A stretch of DNA of 64,000 nucleotides from Nageia nagi (lineage: Eukaryota > Pinophyta). The translations under genes and the position numbers were made by a program. The stretch covers positions 19,220,001 through 19,284,000 of the forward strand of contig JBITNC010000001.1 in NCBI GenBank assembly GCA_050084985.1, given 5' to 3'. Positions 23,290 to 36,775 of the stretch are shown here, one piece after another (the stretch's first letter is position 1; each line of letters opens with the position of its first letter). A model generated the notes under the pieces. That model did no database searches. It saw nothing but the letters and a program-made list of their open reading frames with translations, and was not told where the DNA came from.

Positions 23290-23608
23290 TGTTATGAACA
23301 AAGTTCCCAAAATAGCATAAAATCACCAAAGAGAGAGCTCAACGCATTGAATAAGAGAAAAATCTGTAATAAGCCACTTTGAGGGGGCAACCTCCTTTGT
23401 AATAAGCCACTTCGAGGGGGCAACCTCCTTTACATCACATCAATTACACAACAATAGACATCTTCAAATGATAATACCTCCTTAGTATATATAGGAGTCC
23501 AAGGGGTGCCACTACAATGAAAGGAAACTAGCCGACATACAATAATAATGTAAGGAAATAATAATAACCATAGCCGACCTAACAATAATAATGTATAGGG
23601 ACCTAACA
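23290..23608 (-). repeat. Element E 5' LTR
   Basis: 319 bp, TG...CA, pairs with 20978-21296. It is followed by the target duplication GTGTG. Confidence 0.96.
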
Positions 23609-24475
23609 GTGTGGTGAAGTTGTAGATTCAAATGCTAAGCAAGAAGAGGATTTCATCTTTACACCATAGCAATAGCTCTCAAAAGTATAGGTAAGTGACT
23701 ATTATTGAGTTACATTTAATTATGAAAATAAAAATGAGAAAATTGAAGTAGATGAAGAGGTTTATAGTAATTTTGATGATTATTATGATTACAATGATGA
23801 TTATAATGAAATATACCTAGTTGATATCAATGAAATGAATGCAACTATTATTGACTATATATATATATAGTGACTTGCAAAACCAAAGTGAATTGTCAAA
23901 TGCTAAACAAATGATTACCATAAGTATATTGGATAATGATATAATATATAATGACAAGTTTAAGGATATGTCAAAAATTGAAAAGTATAATGTTTTTGTT
24001 GAATGTCCTAATTTATTAGAAAATGTAGATAAGAAAAACCAAGTCCATTTTATCTAGAAAATATAGAGAAAATAGAAAATAAGCTAGATATACCTTTGGC
24101 AATAGTGTTTGATAAAAAAGATTGATCTGATGAAGAATTTAATATTCAAATAAGAGAATGGTACATGTATAATGATAAAAAACTATTCAACATGATGAAT
24201 AATAAATAACAACATAAAATCATTGATAAATTTGAACAAATAATGGAAACATTTAGAAAAGAGAAATTTGGACCATTTGAATGCTTGAAAGTTAAAGAAA
24301 AATATGGAAATATGGACCAAAAGAAATTTCTTGCTATGATAAGGAGGTATGATAATATGGAAATATGGACCAAAATATGGAAATATGGACCAAAATAAGG
24401 AGGTATGATAATATATATGGAAATAAATAAAAAGAAGAAAAATATTGCTAAGAAATGGATTCCAAAAACTTAATG
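23609..24475 (+). pseudogene. Element A internal ORF remnant, part 2 (Asp/Tyr/Lys/Asn-rich)
   Basis: Continues part 1 after excision of E. Readable blocks are CGEVVDSNAKQEEDFIFTP, YENKNEKIEVDEEVYSNFDD, YYDYNDDYNEIYLVDINEMN, SILDNDIIYNDKFKDMSKIE and MDQKKFLAMIRRYDN, in shifting frames with stops. No known domain. It may be an element-specific accessory or gag-like protein, or a captured host fragment. A short duplicated motif (AATATGGAAATATGGACC, 24301-24420) lies near its end. Confidence 0.4.
24301..24425 (+). repeat. Short tandem repeats (AAATATGGACCAAAA)
   Basis: Three close copies of ATATGGAAATATGGACCAAA, and two copies of AAGGAGGTATGATAATAT interleaved with them. Confidence 0.8.
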
Positions 24476-25029
24476 TCAAATTGGATAGTTTATCATGTGT
24501 TCTCTTGCATTTCATGTAGGGTAGGGATAAATTTTGGCATTCTAGTTGCATTGTTAGGATCGTAATCATGTTAGTTGCATTAGTTACATTTTATATTATC
24601 ATGCATTATTATGTTGTGTGATATTCCTTTGATCTTGTGAAATCTAAAGAATTTAGAATCACAAGTAGTCCTTTTTTCTTGAAGGACTCTAAATAAGTCA
24701 AGCTACATACTTTAGTTTTTTCAGATGTTGCATAGTCATTATTTGAAGTTGATTACTTGTGCATTTTCATGAGTTATTGTAAATTGCTTGTGTTTACATA
24801 AAATTCAAAAAATATTTGTAATTTTTGATAAAAAGTAATCAAAATTGTAAAATAGTATAAAATAAGATTTTTATTAGAAATATAAGATATTTTTTGTAGA
24901 AAGACCAAAAAATAGGCTTGCAAGAAAAAATGTTTCTTTATGGGGGAAGGGAATGTAGCATTGCCACTATGTTTTGAGCATTGATGCTATATTATAGGTA
25001 GCTCCTTTAGAAAAATTAATGATGTTAAT

Positions 25030-25030
<1 letters not shown>

Positions 25031-25063
<33 letters not shown>
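25031..25063. repeat. (TA)n microsatellite
   Basis: An uninterrupted run of TA dinucleotides of about 33 bp. Confidence 0.95.
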
Positions 25064-25065
<2 letters not shown>

Positions 25066-25460
25066 AAAAAATATGTAAAATCAAAAGATAAATCACCCAA
25101 AAATTCCTCCTAAATCAAAAGTTATAATCATTTTAAGTTTCATGTTTGGTAAGTGTAAAATAGACATGTTTTTGTTCCTAAATAAGTAATTTTTGCTAAT
25201 AATATGATCAATTAAATTGATGTTTGTTGAAATTTATGATTCTTATTGATGATGCAAAAAGAGTGAGCTTACGTAATGTACATAAAAAGGGCAACATAAA
25301 TTTCTTTTTTGTTCATGCATCTAAAACTAGAATACTTCACTTTCAAAATTCCATACCGTGATTCAAGAATAATGTTATGTTGTATACATAGATATACACT
25401 ACATGTAAAATCATTTTACTAACTAAAATTTACATATTGACTTGGTAGCTTAAACAAGGA

Positions 25461-25630
25461 TACAATTGTAGGCATTTCCCTCACTGGGAATCCATCCTAG
25501 TTTCTTGGAACTCAAAAATATAGTTGTAGGTATTTCCCTCACTAGAATACATCCTACTTTCTTACAACTCAATGATACAAATTTTAGGCATTTCCCTCAT
25601 TGGGAATACATCCTACTTCCTTGGAAAGCT
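25461..25630 (+). repeat. Three tandem copies of a ~55-60 bp unit
   Basis: Each copy carries TAGGCATTTCCCTCACTGGG (or a close variant), then ATACATCCTACTT and a CTTGGAACTC-like end. Confidence 0.85.
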
Positions 25631-25645
25631 CCAGTCAATTGCATT

Positions 25646-25733
25646 CATGAAGATACCATTTTACTAAACTAGTACTTCTTTAGAATGATCCATGAAGATA
25701 TCTTTGTACTAAACTAGTACTTCTTTACGATTA
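25646..25733 (+). repeat. Two tandem copies of a 45-bp unit
   Basis: CATGAAGATA...ACTAAACTAGTACTTCTTTA occurs at 25646 and again at 25691. Confidence 0.85.
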
Positions 25734-26955
25734 TTGCATCAAATAACATACCTTGCTAATGATACTTAAATTTTTCATTCATAAGGTAACCACCCTAATT
25801 GCAATTATGGCACATGAATCATTGGAATTCTCTATGCTTTCGCATAGGTTTCTAGTTTTGTTTGCTTCATGTTTATGTCTACACACTTTTTACCATAGTA
25901 CTAACATGGTGTTTAAGTTAAGCATGGTTAGGATCCCTAAATTGACATTTAGCACCAATGTTGGTTGCCTTAAGGTTTCTTAACTAGGTATAGGAGAGCA
26001 TCTCCCTTGTTGATAGTGTATTAGATTTTGAGAATCTCAAACCATGAATAAATCATGAGGTATGGTTATGAAACTTGGTGGTTACAGATTAACATAGAGA
26101 TTTAGGGCAGTTGAGTTTTAAATAAGAACCTAGGACCATATTCCCAAGTGATAGTGCAACTAATTCCATTGAGTCTATCTCTAGACAAGAGAACACTCCT
26201 TTGTTGAAGGCTTCCTTCTCATGAGAAATGTTACATCATCAACACTTGCCACATAGTAAACATTTCATGGACTATCCAGGATCTTATGGTTGATTTCAGA
26301 CCCTTTTTATTTAAGTCAATATAGGAGTTACATAGGTTCAAGTGTACAAAACTTTTTAACACCCTATTGTTCTTCTTTGTTATGCTTACACAAGGCATAG
26401 TACGTTTGGATCAAATGCTAAATGTTGGCTTTCTCTACTCATGAACAACACATTCATTATAGATAATCTCATTAAATAACTAAACCAATATGAGGGTTAA
26501 TTAAACTTTTCATAAGTAATAGAGTAGATATTTTCTACATTTTTCTCCTTTGTGTTCAACCAAATCAATTAAACCTAGTTTCCATCTAGTTCTTTTTTAG
26601 GTAAAAGTGCCCTTTAAACTTTTATAATAATTCAAATCTTCTTTTTGAAGTGTAATGGTCTTAAAATATTTTGTCATTTATAAGCCCATTGGAACACTCA
26701 TCATTCAGCCAAATACCTATCATTTTCAAAAAGAAATCAACTTTTCAATTCAATTAGTTGCTTAGGAAAATAAATACACATTAACATCTGCAGTACACAT
26801 TGCCTTCTAGAAATAGTAAACTTCAATCCCTTTTTCAATATTATCTTCATACACTACACAACCATTCTCTTCTACAATATGAACTCAAATGAATAGACTT
26901 AAATTTAAGTTGAAACCACATTAATCACTACAAAAATCAGCCATCAACCATTTTC

Positions 26956-27040
26956 AAATGATTACAGAGACAATGAGATGCACAGTGATAATACTCCAAA
27001 TGATTATAGAAACAATAAGATGCATAATGATAATACTCCA
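26956..27040 (+). repeat. Two tandem copies of a 42-bp unit
   Basis: AAATGATTACAGAGACAATG...GATAATACTCC is repeated once with a few substitutions. Confidence 0.8.
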
Positions 27041-30000
27041 ATTTTATCATTTGTTTACTAATAAAATCTAAGAGATTTCTTTTTTGAAAGCCTTTAGTGT
27101 ACATACATTTTTTGAGAGAAAGCTTCTTATCAAACCATCACATCCAAAACATACGATAAGCAATAGTTGTATACAATAATGTTTTCATGCATATAAAGCC
27201 TAGTGTAGCATATCTCTAGTGCCAATAGTTGATCCTTAAGTTTAAAGACATTAAATCAAAATGAGAGTATGGTATATGATAGCCATGATTACAATAAGAA
27301 TCCCTTTAGTAACCTAGTTCTCCTTTGAACAATAAGCAAGTAAATGAAAGTACATCTGTGTATGTCTAATTTATAGTAGGGGTGTGCTTATAGTACTAAT
27401 GTTCCATTACATAAGCTATTAGTTATAAACTTTCAAAAGGTAAATTTTTATCAAACTTTATAGCTATAAGTATCTGTAGTCCTAGTATCAAGAAGAATAT
27501 GTGTATATATATACAAAATTTCTAAAAGAATACAATATAGATGACACCCTACAAAAATAGGGTGGTTTGACCAGTTTTTGATTTACTTCCTTGCTACATT
27601 AGTGTTTGAAAAATAATAAAGTTGAGCATGAGATTTACAATCTCAGTGAATCATAGCCAATCTGAAATATGAAATTAGAACCTAGGAAATAATTGAAACT
27701 ACTTATTTCATTATTTTTTATGCCATGCAATGCACTCATCCTACAAATTACATGATGGAATGCCAAAATAAAAGACATTATTTCAAGTGCTTAGCTGAAT
27801 GCAATATGAAATGATAAATATTCTTTTCATGCAAGTATGAAAGCCCTTCTTCATCAATGGGTTTGGCATGCAATGATAGTGTTCAAATGAATGCAAAAGT
27901 GTAAAATGCTTACAAAAATTCATCACTTTCCCTTAAACTACATAAAACTTCAATAGTGAAAGAAATGCTAACAAATAATATCTGATACTGACTTATTCTT
28001 ACATTTATGCATTAATGTTACTAATTTCATCAAAACTAAAGTTTATATGCCTATAGATATGTCTCATTTTTTTTTGGTTTTTGGGGAGGGATTTGAGAAA
28101 TTTTTGGGTCATAATCCAAGATATTAGACCTGATCATGAACACCATGCCCTACAAGCTAAGTTTAGATGAAGTAAGACCCTCAAAATCAATCTTAATCTA
28201 CCTACTATGTGTATGTATTCAATTGTTTTTGTTTTCAGCAAGAAGGAGGTCCAATAGGGTTAAAATTCGAATTCCCACTATACCCACTAGTTGGTTTTAG
28301 GTGTAAGTTTAAGTTCTTAAGGTAGTTTGTTAATAATGGTACCCAACATGCTCATTTTAACTAAATTATTGAAGCAACATAATGTAAAATGATGTGGTTT
28401 CATGAAATAACAAAAAAATGCAAAAATGCTTTCAAAATGGTAAAATACATAGGTTTCCATTCAATTTTTTATGCAATAAACCTTTTAGATCTAATTCCAC
28501 ACAATAGGCTAGACTATGACTCACTTGGAATTTTGCATAGGTTGATAAAAACCCCTCAATAGAGTTTGTATGGTTTTGGTTGGAGATTTCCAACTTCTTC
28601 TCAACTAGATTTGTAGCCCAAAGCAAAACTAACAACCTCCCTTCTCAAGCATAGTGTGTAGGTCCAAATCCTTGGCTTTCTCCTTTCCCATGAGTCAATT
28701 TGTAGAGATTTTATGCCCCATAGTGCATAGACCCTGGTAGATATGAACTTCCCCTTTTACACATCATCAACTAGTCAAACTCCCCCCAAAATTCATGTTG
28801 AGCTAAGCCATGAACAACTAGAAGCATGGTTTACTAGATAGGAGGGAAAATCCAATGCATTAGGTTCAGATTCAGCTAGGGAATGCATAGAACAATAGGA
28901 TAGTCAAGGATTCCCTCTCCCATAGGTTTTTATCTTTACACCAAGCACCACAAGGAAAACTAATTAAGGTTTCTAGGCATTGGGGTTCTTTTTGTTTGCC
29001 CTAAATTTTCTCATATTTCCTTCTAGATACCTTACCTTATTGCAATGAAATTAACATTTCAAATTTTCATTTAAAATACCCTCCTTCCTATTTAAATTTC
29101 AAAATGCATTTATATATTTTTTTTAAAAAAAGCCATCTTGCTAATTTCTAACTCACAAGCACTCCCTTTATGATGTTGGGGTGTTATGAAAAACATGAAA
29201 GATTTTTAATCATTATTTTTTTTTTGCAACTCGATGGGATCAAATACACCAAAGGCTTCAACTACGAAACCATGCTCATAGGCTCTTATAATGTAAGGAA
29301 AATAAGAATTTTAAGTAATAATTTGACATTACTACCAAAGATAAAAAGTTGGAAAGGGATGTCATGATAGCTTAATTGTATTTTTAAACAAAAGTTTGTT
29401 TGTTGAAAGTTGGTAGTCTTTTTTGACAATTTCAAGTTTACAATGATTGCTTATCATGAACCAAGAGGATGAAAATATGGAAAGAGTGATAAAAGTCTAA
29501 AAATTTAAGGATGAGTATATTTTAGGTATGTGAATATTTTTTGTTGATTTTATTTCATGATTTCAAATATAATTTGGAGTTATTCTCAGAGAACTAAAAA
29601 TTATCAAAAAGTTATCAAAATGAAGATGTTGCTCCACAAACTTAAAGTCAATTAAGAACAAGGTATGAATGAATGTTTTAGATCTATCAATAAATTTTTT
29701 AAGTTAATTTAATTCATTTTCAAGAAATTATGGAAATGAACATAATTTCAAGTTTTATTTTAATGAAGAAAATTGTCAATTTGCAAGTTTATTGAATTAG
29801 CAATGACACGAGTTTTCATATGTGATAAATTGAGGAAGTTATGAATTTTATGAGCTTAAGGATGTGATACATTCTATATTACATGATTTTGGTTCTTTTT
29901 TAGATAAATTAATATAATATATTTTATTCTTACCTTCATAAGTAAGTTGAGGACAATTAGTTGGTCAATTTTGGCATTTTTTAGTTGGGATAAGGGGCAA

Positions 30001-30964
30001 TCCTTGGGTATAGAACATTTGTCACAAATATTAATTAGAATTATAATGAGGTAGCCTTGTCAAGGAAATAGTTTGATGAATAACTTATCTATTTTCATGT
30101 ACAACAAAAATTGTGATTGTATTATAATGCATTCAATCTCTTCTAAGTCCTTAGTATGATAGTCATTTTCTCCATTTCATAAATTTGACAGTAGGATACT
30201 CTCTGCAATTTAAAATGTGGCTTTGGCTGAGTGGGAATTGAATATAGCTTACCACTAATTTATACCTTAGCATCTTTGGTATATGACTTATGGTAAGATC
30301 AAATACATAGAGTTGCAAGATTTATGATTGTTTTAGCACTAGTGGGAGTAAATGAATCACAATCTTGAAAGGTCATAGATAAGTAGCAGTAGATCATTAA
30401 GGTTGATGCCTTATAAATTCAATTTAATATATTGAGGGTAGTTTTTTAGTTAGTAATTGTAAATTATTGCTAAAATCTAAGTGGTCAAGTTTTATGAATA
30501 AAATCCTTGAAGTTTGGATTCACTCAAATTTGATATTTTTGAAGAAATTCATTGAATATTTGCTTAAATTCATGCTGAAAAAAAACCTAGCATGAGAAAA
30601 AAAGATAAATTTTTCCAAAACTCAAGTTTGAAGGTTTGTAAGTAAGGAAAAGGGCATTTAAGGCACTTTAGGTCTACAAAATTTCACTTTTGAGCAAAGG
30701 AAATGCCCCAAAAGCATAGTTGCATGTTTTCATGCCAATAGAATCCCAATGAAGTGTTTTTTGGCACCTAAGTCAAGGAGGAAGATGGAATTTTGATCAA
30801 AAACCAGATTTGAAGGCATAAATGGATACAAGACCCCATTCTAGTTATATTCATATTCAATATTAGACATTTCAAATTTATACAATGTTAATTCAATATG
30901 GAATTTAATTAGCAGATCAAATTTATAGTGATATTTTAGTATGTAAGTATAAACACCCTAAAAA

Positions 30965-32157
30965 TGCATCTTGCTTCATTAATAGGGTTACATTGACATT
31001 TTGGTATATATCATGTGTTACATTATCATGTTGGAATAATGTATGTTTTGCAAGTCGTTCAACTAGATTGATTGAATAAGTCTCAATCTTTTATTTTTAC
31101 TAACACCTTTAGTTCTAGTCACCCAGATGACTTGTTAGTCTCTTGGATGATCCTGAAGACATCATATCATCTAGATGATTTTGATTGAGTATTATAAAAG
31201 TAAAATGGCACACATTTCAAGCATCTTCTTCAATTTTTACACTCTAACACATATGGAATCTATGACTCTTTATATTTTCCAATGCCAATACCAAAGCTTT
31301 GTGAGACCATTATGAAGGATACATGATATCAAAAACATTCCTCTTACATATTGGGGCCTACTTCTCCATCACAAATGGATTGAGGTAATCTTTGACTATT
31401 TGGGGTTTGTTTGAGATATTAATGTTATCTTTCATTATTATTTATAGATTTGAATATCAATTCATTATTAATTAAAGCTTGTATCCTTTTATTTAAATTC
31501 ACACTTGCATTTATGTGACATATAGGCATTTTTCTAGGCTAATTACATCCTAGGGTTTAGGCTAAGGTTTGACCTTTAAGTTCCAAACCCTAAGGTTGGC
31601 ACATATTTGTTAATTTACTTGTATTCTTTATTTAAATATACTATTCTTAGCTTTATCTAATTAGTTGATAATTATTCTTATCATACATGATCATTTAATT
31701 GGATATTTGAATACATATTGTATTTTATCAAATCTTTAGCATCATTTGTCAATTTAGCATAGATATATTATCTACATTTGCCAATTATCTTTGTCCAACA
31801 TTTAGCATTGATCTTAATGAATCTAGAACACATTTTTATTATAGGCATTGATATCTTTGTGAGCATCCATTTTACTATGGACTAAGGGGATCTACAACCT
31901 TGTAGATTGGGGTTCCACCTCATTTTGGACAATCACAAGGTCCAAAGGACTTGTGATTTGAGGTCCCCTTTAATCTTTGTTATTTCTTTTTAGATTTGAG
32001 CACATATTAGAATCATTGAATAACTAAGGACCATTTCTAAAAACTTGATTTCATCATATTATCACATCATAACATAGAAAAGTTAGAATTAAATAACTTA
32101 AATTTTTGAAATGCTCATGAATGGCTTGAGTGTTTCAGGTTAGGTGAGGTGTTAACA
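30965..32157 (+). repeat. Element C 5' LTR
   Basis: Collinear with 53564-54746 (for example GTTACATTATCATGTTG and GGACTAAGGGGATCTACAAC). Contains two hairpin-forming inverted repeats at 31891-31906 and 31931-31958. Confidence 0.85.
31891..31958 (+). promoter_or_regulatory. Two conserved hairpins in element C LTR
   Basis: TCTACAACCTTGTAGA (a 7-bp stem with a 2-base loop) is followed by AATCACAAGGTCC-AAA-GGACTTGTGATT (a 12-bp stem with one bulged base). Both are unchanged in the other LTR (54478-54493 and 54518-54545), although the surroundings have diverged. The role is unknown; an RNA structure near the R region, polyadenylation or packaging are possibilities. Confidence 0.6.
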
Positions 32158-35100
32158 AATGGAGATCATGGTGGGACCCTTTTGGTGCTAAACCCTAAGA
32201 AAAAAGAGGATTACCTAAGCCTTTTTACCTTTTTTTGTGGTTTCAAATTTTGTATGCTTCTTGCAATTTAGAGATTGTCTGGAACTAATTTTCATCTATA
32301 ACTTGTAGAGTACCTTACTAGGAGTAGATAGAGCAAGATTTGGAAAACCTTAAAGGCTCCTTGTAAACATAGAAAAATTATTCTCCTTCCAAACTAATTT
32401 GATTATAAATTATCCCTCATTAGGTTGATCCTAAGGTTATCAAATGATTTTTATAGTCAACACACAAAAGGGAAATTTTGACTATAGTATTAGTTTTGTT
32501 ACTATTTTAGCATTTTCCTTCCTAGATCTTATCTGTACTAGGGGAAGTGGTCCAATATCAAGTTTTGTTTGTACTATTTTAGGTTTTATTATCATATTAT
32601 GATCAATAATCCTTTTTATATGGTTTTTTTTATTTATTTCAAGTTTTAATTTTGACTCTGAGTGCTCCTATGGTTATTTGGATGATTGCTGATCACCTAG
32701 ATGATTGGCATTGGTCATCCCTGTAGTGGAAAATCTTGAGGTACAATGTTGCAAATTTAATCAATCACCAAGATTGGAGTATGAAGGAACATTCTAAGGA
32801 TGGGTGAGTCTTTGGATTACTTTCCAAACCTATTCCATATAGTTTGGTTGCTTGTTTCATGTAGGATTGCCCCTTTCTTGTAGTCAGATTGCATTGCATC
32901 TTGGGGGATTGGTGTATCACACATTGAAAATATTATTTGGTGTTTAAAATAAATATTTTGAAAAGGGATTTCTTTCAATTTTGGGGTTTTTTTTTTCTAA
33001 TTATTTTGTGCATTAAAATATATTGCTATCTCTTGCATTATCTTTTATTTCAAAAAGAAGAGGCATACTTTATTTTTTTAGCATCCTTGGGTTGGAAGTG
33101 ATTTAGATTTTGTTTTGAAAAGCAAGAATTTTTGAGGTGTATGTGCATTGATTATCATATATAATTGAATTTCATATTTTCTTTTTCACATTAAAATTCC
33201 ATCACATACCTAAGGAGTGACTAGGATACATGGAAGTAATGCCCATGGCCTAACCCATACTTGGATTTCATCACCAAGATTGGATCCCCCCTCTATTGTT
33301 GAGAATTCATAGAGGTACTTGAGACACCTTGTAAAATGATCTACACCCATAAAGATTAACTTTACCTAAAAATGCCTAACTAGATACATCTTTAGGAAAA
33401 CTAATAAGAGTTAGAATTAACACTTGCATTAAAATTGCCTCACTAAAAAGACAATTTCTTAAATTAAAAAGAAATAATTAAATAATATAATAACCACTAA
33501 TATCCCTCATTATTTCTTATTCTCATTTATAATTATGTTTAAAGTAATAATTTAGGCTCTTTGGTATTAATTGGATACATATTAAACAAGATTGTTAACA
33601 AAATTCAAGGCTTCTTACTAGATGATTTATTACTTTATGCACTATTTCATTATACACTTTTGAATTTAGTTATATCTCTTGTTTGATACATCCCACTCCA
33701 TTTTATCATTTCATTAAGGATACCTCCTTTAGTTACCATGTAACATGTGCTTTCCAAGGATGAAAATCCCTGGTCCATTCACATGGCTAAGACTAGGTCT
33801 CAATGTTGAGCTAGATAGGAAGAGGAATGAGCTACTTAAGTCAATCAATCACATCCTCTTCCCCATTTGAAAGTCCCGTATAGTAGGTATCACACACCAT
33901 GTTAGTCACCTCCACATGATCACACATAGTATTCACCATGTATTACATTTAGCTAAATGTTAGAAAGGTTTCACATTTAGAGGCCACTCCTCAATAAGAG
34001 GGGTGAGATTATGAGATGCCCCATAGGGTTAGCCTATATAGGATAAAGGAACACCTTTAAATAGAGAGACATTTATCCCACCATAAATTAGATCCTCCTT
34101 AAGATGATCCTCACCCCATCTACCTCTTCACCCTATCAACTCTCACATGTCCCCATGTGATATGTTGTTGAGCAATTTCATGATACATGGATTATATAGA
34201 TATTTACAAGAGACCCAAGGTTATCTTTTAGATCCCATTAATATAGATTCATCACATTAGCTCATTTTTTATGCCTTCCATCCTTGAACATGTCCATATT
34301 ATGGGGACACAATATATGGCCATATAGAAAATGCCTCTATATCTCCTAATTTTAGGTCATATCCACTCCATCCTTCAACATGATACATTATTGATGAACC
34401 CCCAAAGACTTCATATCATGTGGATCTTTTGTTATGTTTCATCTCACCTCAATATGTTTGAGCATCACATAATCAACCCCATTCATGTGATACATTATTT
34501 ATGAACCCTCAAAGACTTCATATCATGTGGAGCTATTGTTATATTCTGTCTCACCTCCATATGTTAGAGCATCACATGATTGACCCATGTCATGTAATAG
34601 ATTAACCATTATTAGACTTTCTCAAGGTCCTTCACATCCACATCCAAGAGAGCATCCTTAGCCTCCACCTTTGCATCCCATTAGTATTGAACCTTGTATC
34701 CTTACATATCATAAGTCCCCTCCATCTCCTCTTGATGATTGGGTGGATATTATTATGATGATACTCACCTTACAAACTAACCTAGCTATCAACTTGTGTC
34801 TCATCCTACATATGATCCCGAGTTAGTCCATCATGTATCTCATTCTTAGCCTATCTATCCTAGCATATGTCATATTCCTATCTCTTATTCTCAACTATTC
34901 AATAAACATAAATTCCATTTAGGGAATGTGCCTTCCTCATAATTGATCAATCTACCACTACAATCGCATTATTCATCCTCTTCTCATGTAGTTGCACCAC
35001 CTTGATAGACATATGCACATCAAGGTGTAGATCCTTGTCTCATGTATTCCTATCCTATATCCCTCACACCCCCTTCTAATCCTAGGTATGATGAATTGTT

Positions 35101-35399
35101 TCATCTTCCCCAAGCCTCTTTGCATGGGCCCACTTAATTTCTTAGTCATCATGAGTTGCATCATCCATTAATTGGAAGGGTTTCAAGTTGAAATCCTTTA
35201 AACCTTTGACCTAAGGTGACATTAAACACATAGCTTAGCTATAGATAGTCATACTGATAGGATCATGATGTATATTACAATGACTATTATGACCCATATG
35301 ATCAACATGAGACTAGCCTATCAGCATAGTACTAAATCATAGGCTATAGTTAACACCCAACCTCTCATAGTGAATGATTAGATCTTAAAGAGGTTGGAG
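32158..35399 (+). other. Element C leader (long untranslated region)
   Basis: About 3.2 kb between the LTR and gag with no recognisable coding domain. It starts AATGGAGATCATGGTGGGACC; the TGG two bases after the LTR (32160) marks the primer site position, and TGGAGAT matches the start of an Ala tRNA type site only partly. Long leaders are usual in Ogre-like elements. Confidence 0.6.
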
Positions 35400-36770
35400 G
35401 ATATGGATCTTAAATTTGATAAGCATAAAAAGGCTAAGTTGTTGTAAACTTCCATTTGTAATGATTCAATTCATCCTAGTGTACCAACTAAATTCTTTCC
35501 ATACAAGTTTGAAGTACCTAAGATCAACAAATTGAAGAGGAAGGAATATCCAAAAGAGCACCTCCATCAATTCAAGTATTCATGTTACATTAATGAATAT
35601 GTACTTATGCTTTGGATGTTCCCTATGACATTAACAGGTCAGGATCTAGATTGGTATAATAACCTCCCATAACATAGTATCTATTCATTTCAACAATTGG
35701 GTGATAGATTTTTAGATCACTTTGCCATCAATATATGTAAGAGAGCTTCAATCGTAGACTTAGGAAAACTTTCATAGTTTGAGGATAAGTCTATATCATA
35801 TTACATATGTAGATAGCAAGCCATTGTTACGGATATGCCTTACACTTTACCCCAAGAGGAGCTAGTTAAATTGTTCTCTAGAATTTGTAACAAGCACATC
35901 TCATCTATACTTAGAATACAATAGCATTGAAATTTTGAGGAGGCTTTAGCTCAAGTAAAATTAATTAAGGAAGTTAAGATCCAATATGGCAAGATCAAGT
36001 TAACAAAGAAAGAGAATAATAGTCAAAAGTACCATAATAATGGAAATAATCCTAGTACTTAATACCAAAAATCCCAAAGCAATCAAGTATCTAATTAGGT
36101 TTCTCAAACTCAACCAATTTTTTAGTTATCTCCACCACAACCACCCAGTGCCAATGCACCATCTCAACCATAGAATCAAGAAAGACCTAGTCTCAATAAT
36201 GGAAAAAATAATCAATAAGATCCTTATAGCCTAGATAGCCTTAGTAACAAGGGCCACATAAACCTTGGACACCTTTGGCAGAACCTATTGAGGATTTCTT
36301 GAAAAAACTCTTAAATGCTTAATTATTCACTCTCCTTAAAGTCAATCTAAAAGATCCTAATTGGGAGAAACTTGCATGGTACAAGGATAATGAGTATTAC
36401 ACTTACCATAGATAAATGGGATATGATACAAATAAGTACAATCAAGTAAGGAATATCATTCAAAGATTGATTGATAGTGGTTCGGTATCAATGGGAAACC
36501 CTATGGCTCAACTAGATTGAAACTAAGGTGTATTTCAAAACCCTTTATCAAGGTACAATAATAATGTTAATCATATCTCATCAGATCTGAAATAATAAAT
36601 AGTACATGACTACAATTCAAGATAGAATAATGAGTTTATGGGCTTCACTAATACAAATTCATATTTTCCTTTTATCGAAGGCATTGATATAATATGAAAT
36701 TTTGACTTTATGGGTATCATGGATCCACCTCCTCCTCCCCTTCAAGATTTAGGAATTCAATAATCAAAAC
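35400..36770 (+). pseudogene. Element C gag (decayed, 3' end cut by D)
   Basis: A Tat-type gag can be read through stops: KFEVPKINKLKRKEYPKEHL, WMFPMTLTGQDLDWYNNLP, FQQLGDRFLDHFAINICKRA, TDMPYTLPQEELVKLFSRIC, then Asn/Gln/Pro-rich linker and the second conserved block NWEKLAWYKDNEYYTYH, DTNKYNQVRNIIQRLIDSGS (a degenerate zinc-binding motif). The region ends at the CTCAT target site of D. After D, the sequence continues towards the protease from 44139. Confidence 0.8.
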
Positions 36771-36775
36771 CTCAT
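36771..36775. repeat. Target site duplication of D (left copy)
   Basis: CTCAT, identical to 44139-44143. Confidence 0.95.

Larger units (their letters stand above)
20978..23608 (-). mobile_element. Element E: GAG-only terminal-repeat retrotransposon (TR-GAG), minus strand
   Basis: A complete 2,631-bp element: 319-bp LTRs (TGTTATGAAC...GGGACCTAACA), primer binding site, one intact gag ORF, polypurine tract, and a perfect 5-bp target duplication GTGTG (20973-20977 and 23609-23613). It has no protease, RT or integrase, so it depends on another element for mobility. The LTRs differ at only about four positions by eye, which makes E the youngest insertion here. LTR and primer-site similarity point to a chromovirus-like helper such as F. 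Confidence 0.95.
24480..30964 (+). other. Element A internal non-coding region upstream of the C insertion
   Basis: About 6.5 kb of AT-rich sequence. I found no recognisable domain on either strand; open frames of 60-76 codons here look like chance. It holds several short tandem repeats, listed separately. A second, unrecognised old insertion cannot be excluded. Confidence 0.45.

Noticed and set aside
24146-24569. Minus-strand hydrophobic open frames of 75 and 128 codons
   Set aside because: They mirror a Lys/Asn/Met-rich plus-strand remnant and its tandem repeats; apparent membrane helices come from reversed AAA/AAT codons.
25461-27040. CRISPR-like spaced repeats
   Set aside because: The units are plain tandem duplications without unique spacers, in a plant nuclear context.
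29170-29367. 65-codon plus-strand frame with KYTKGFNYETM
   Set aside because: A faint resemblance to copia RT text, but no supporting motif before or after it.
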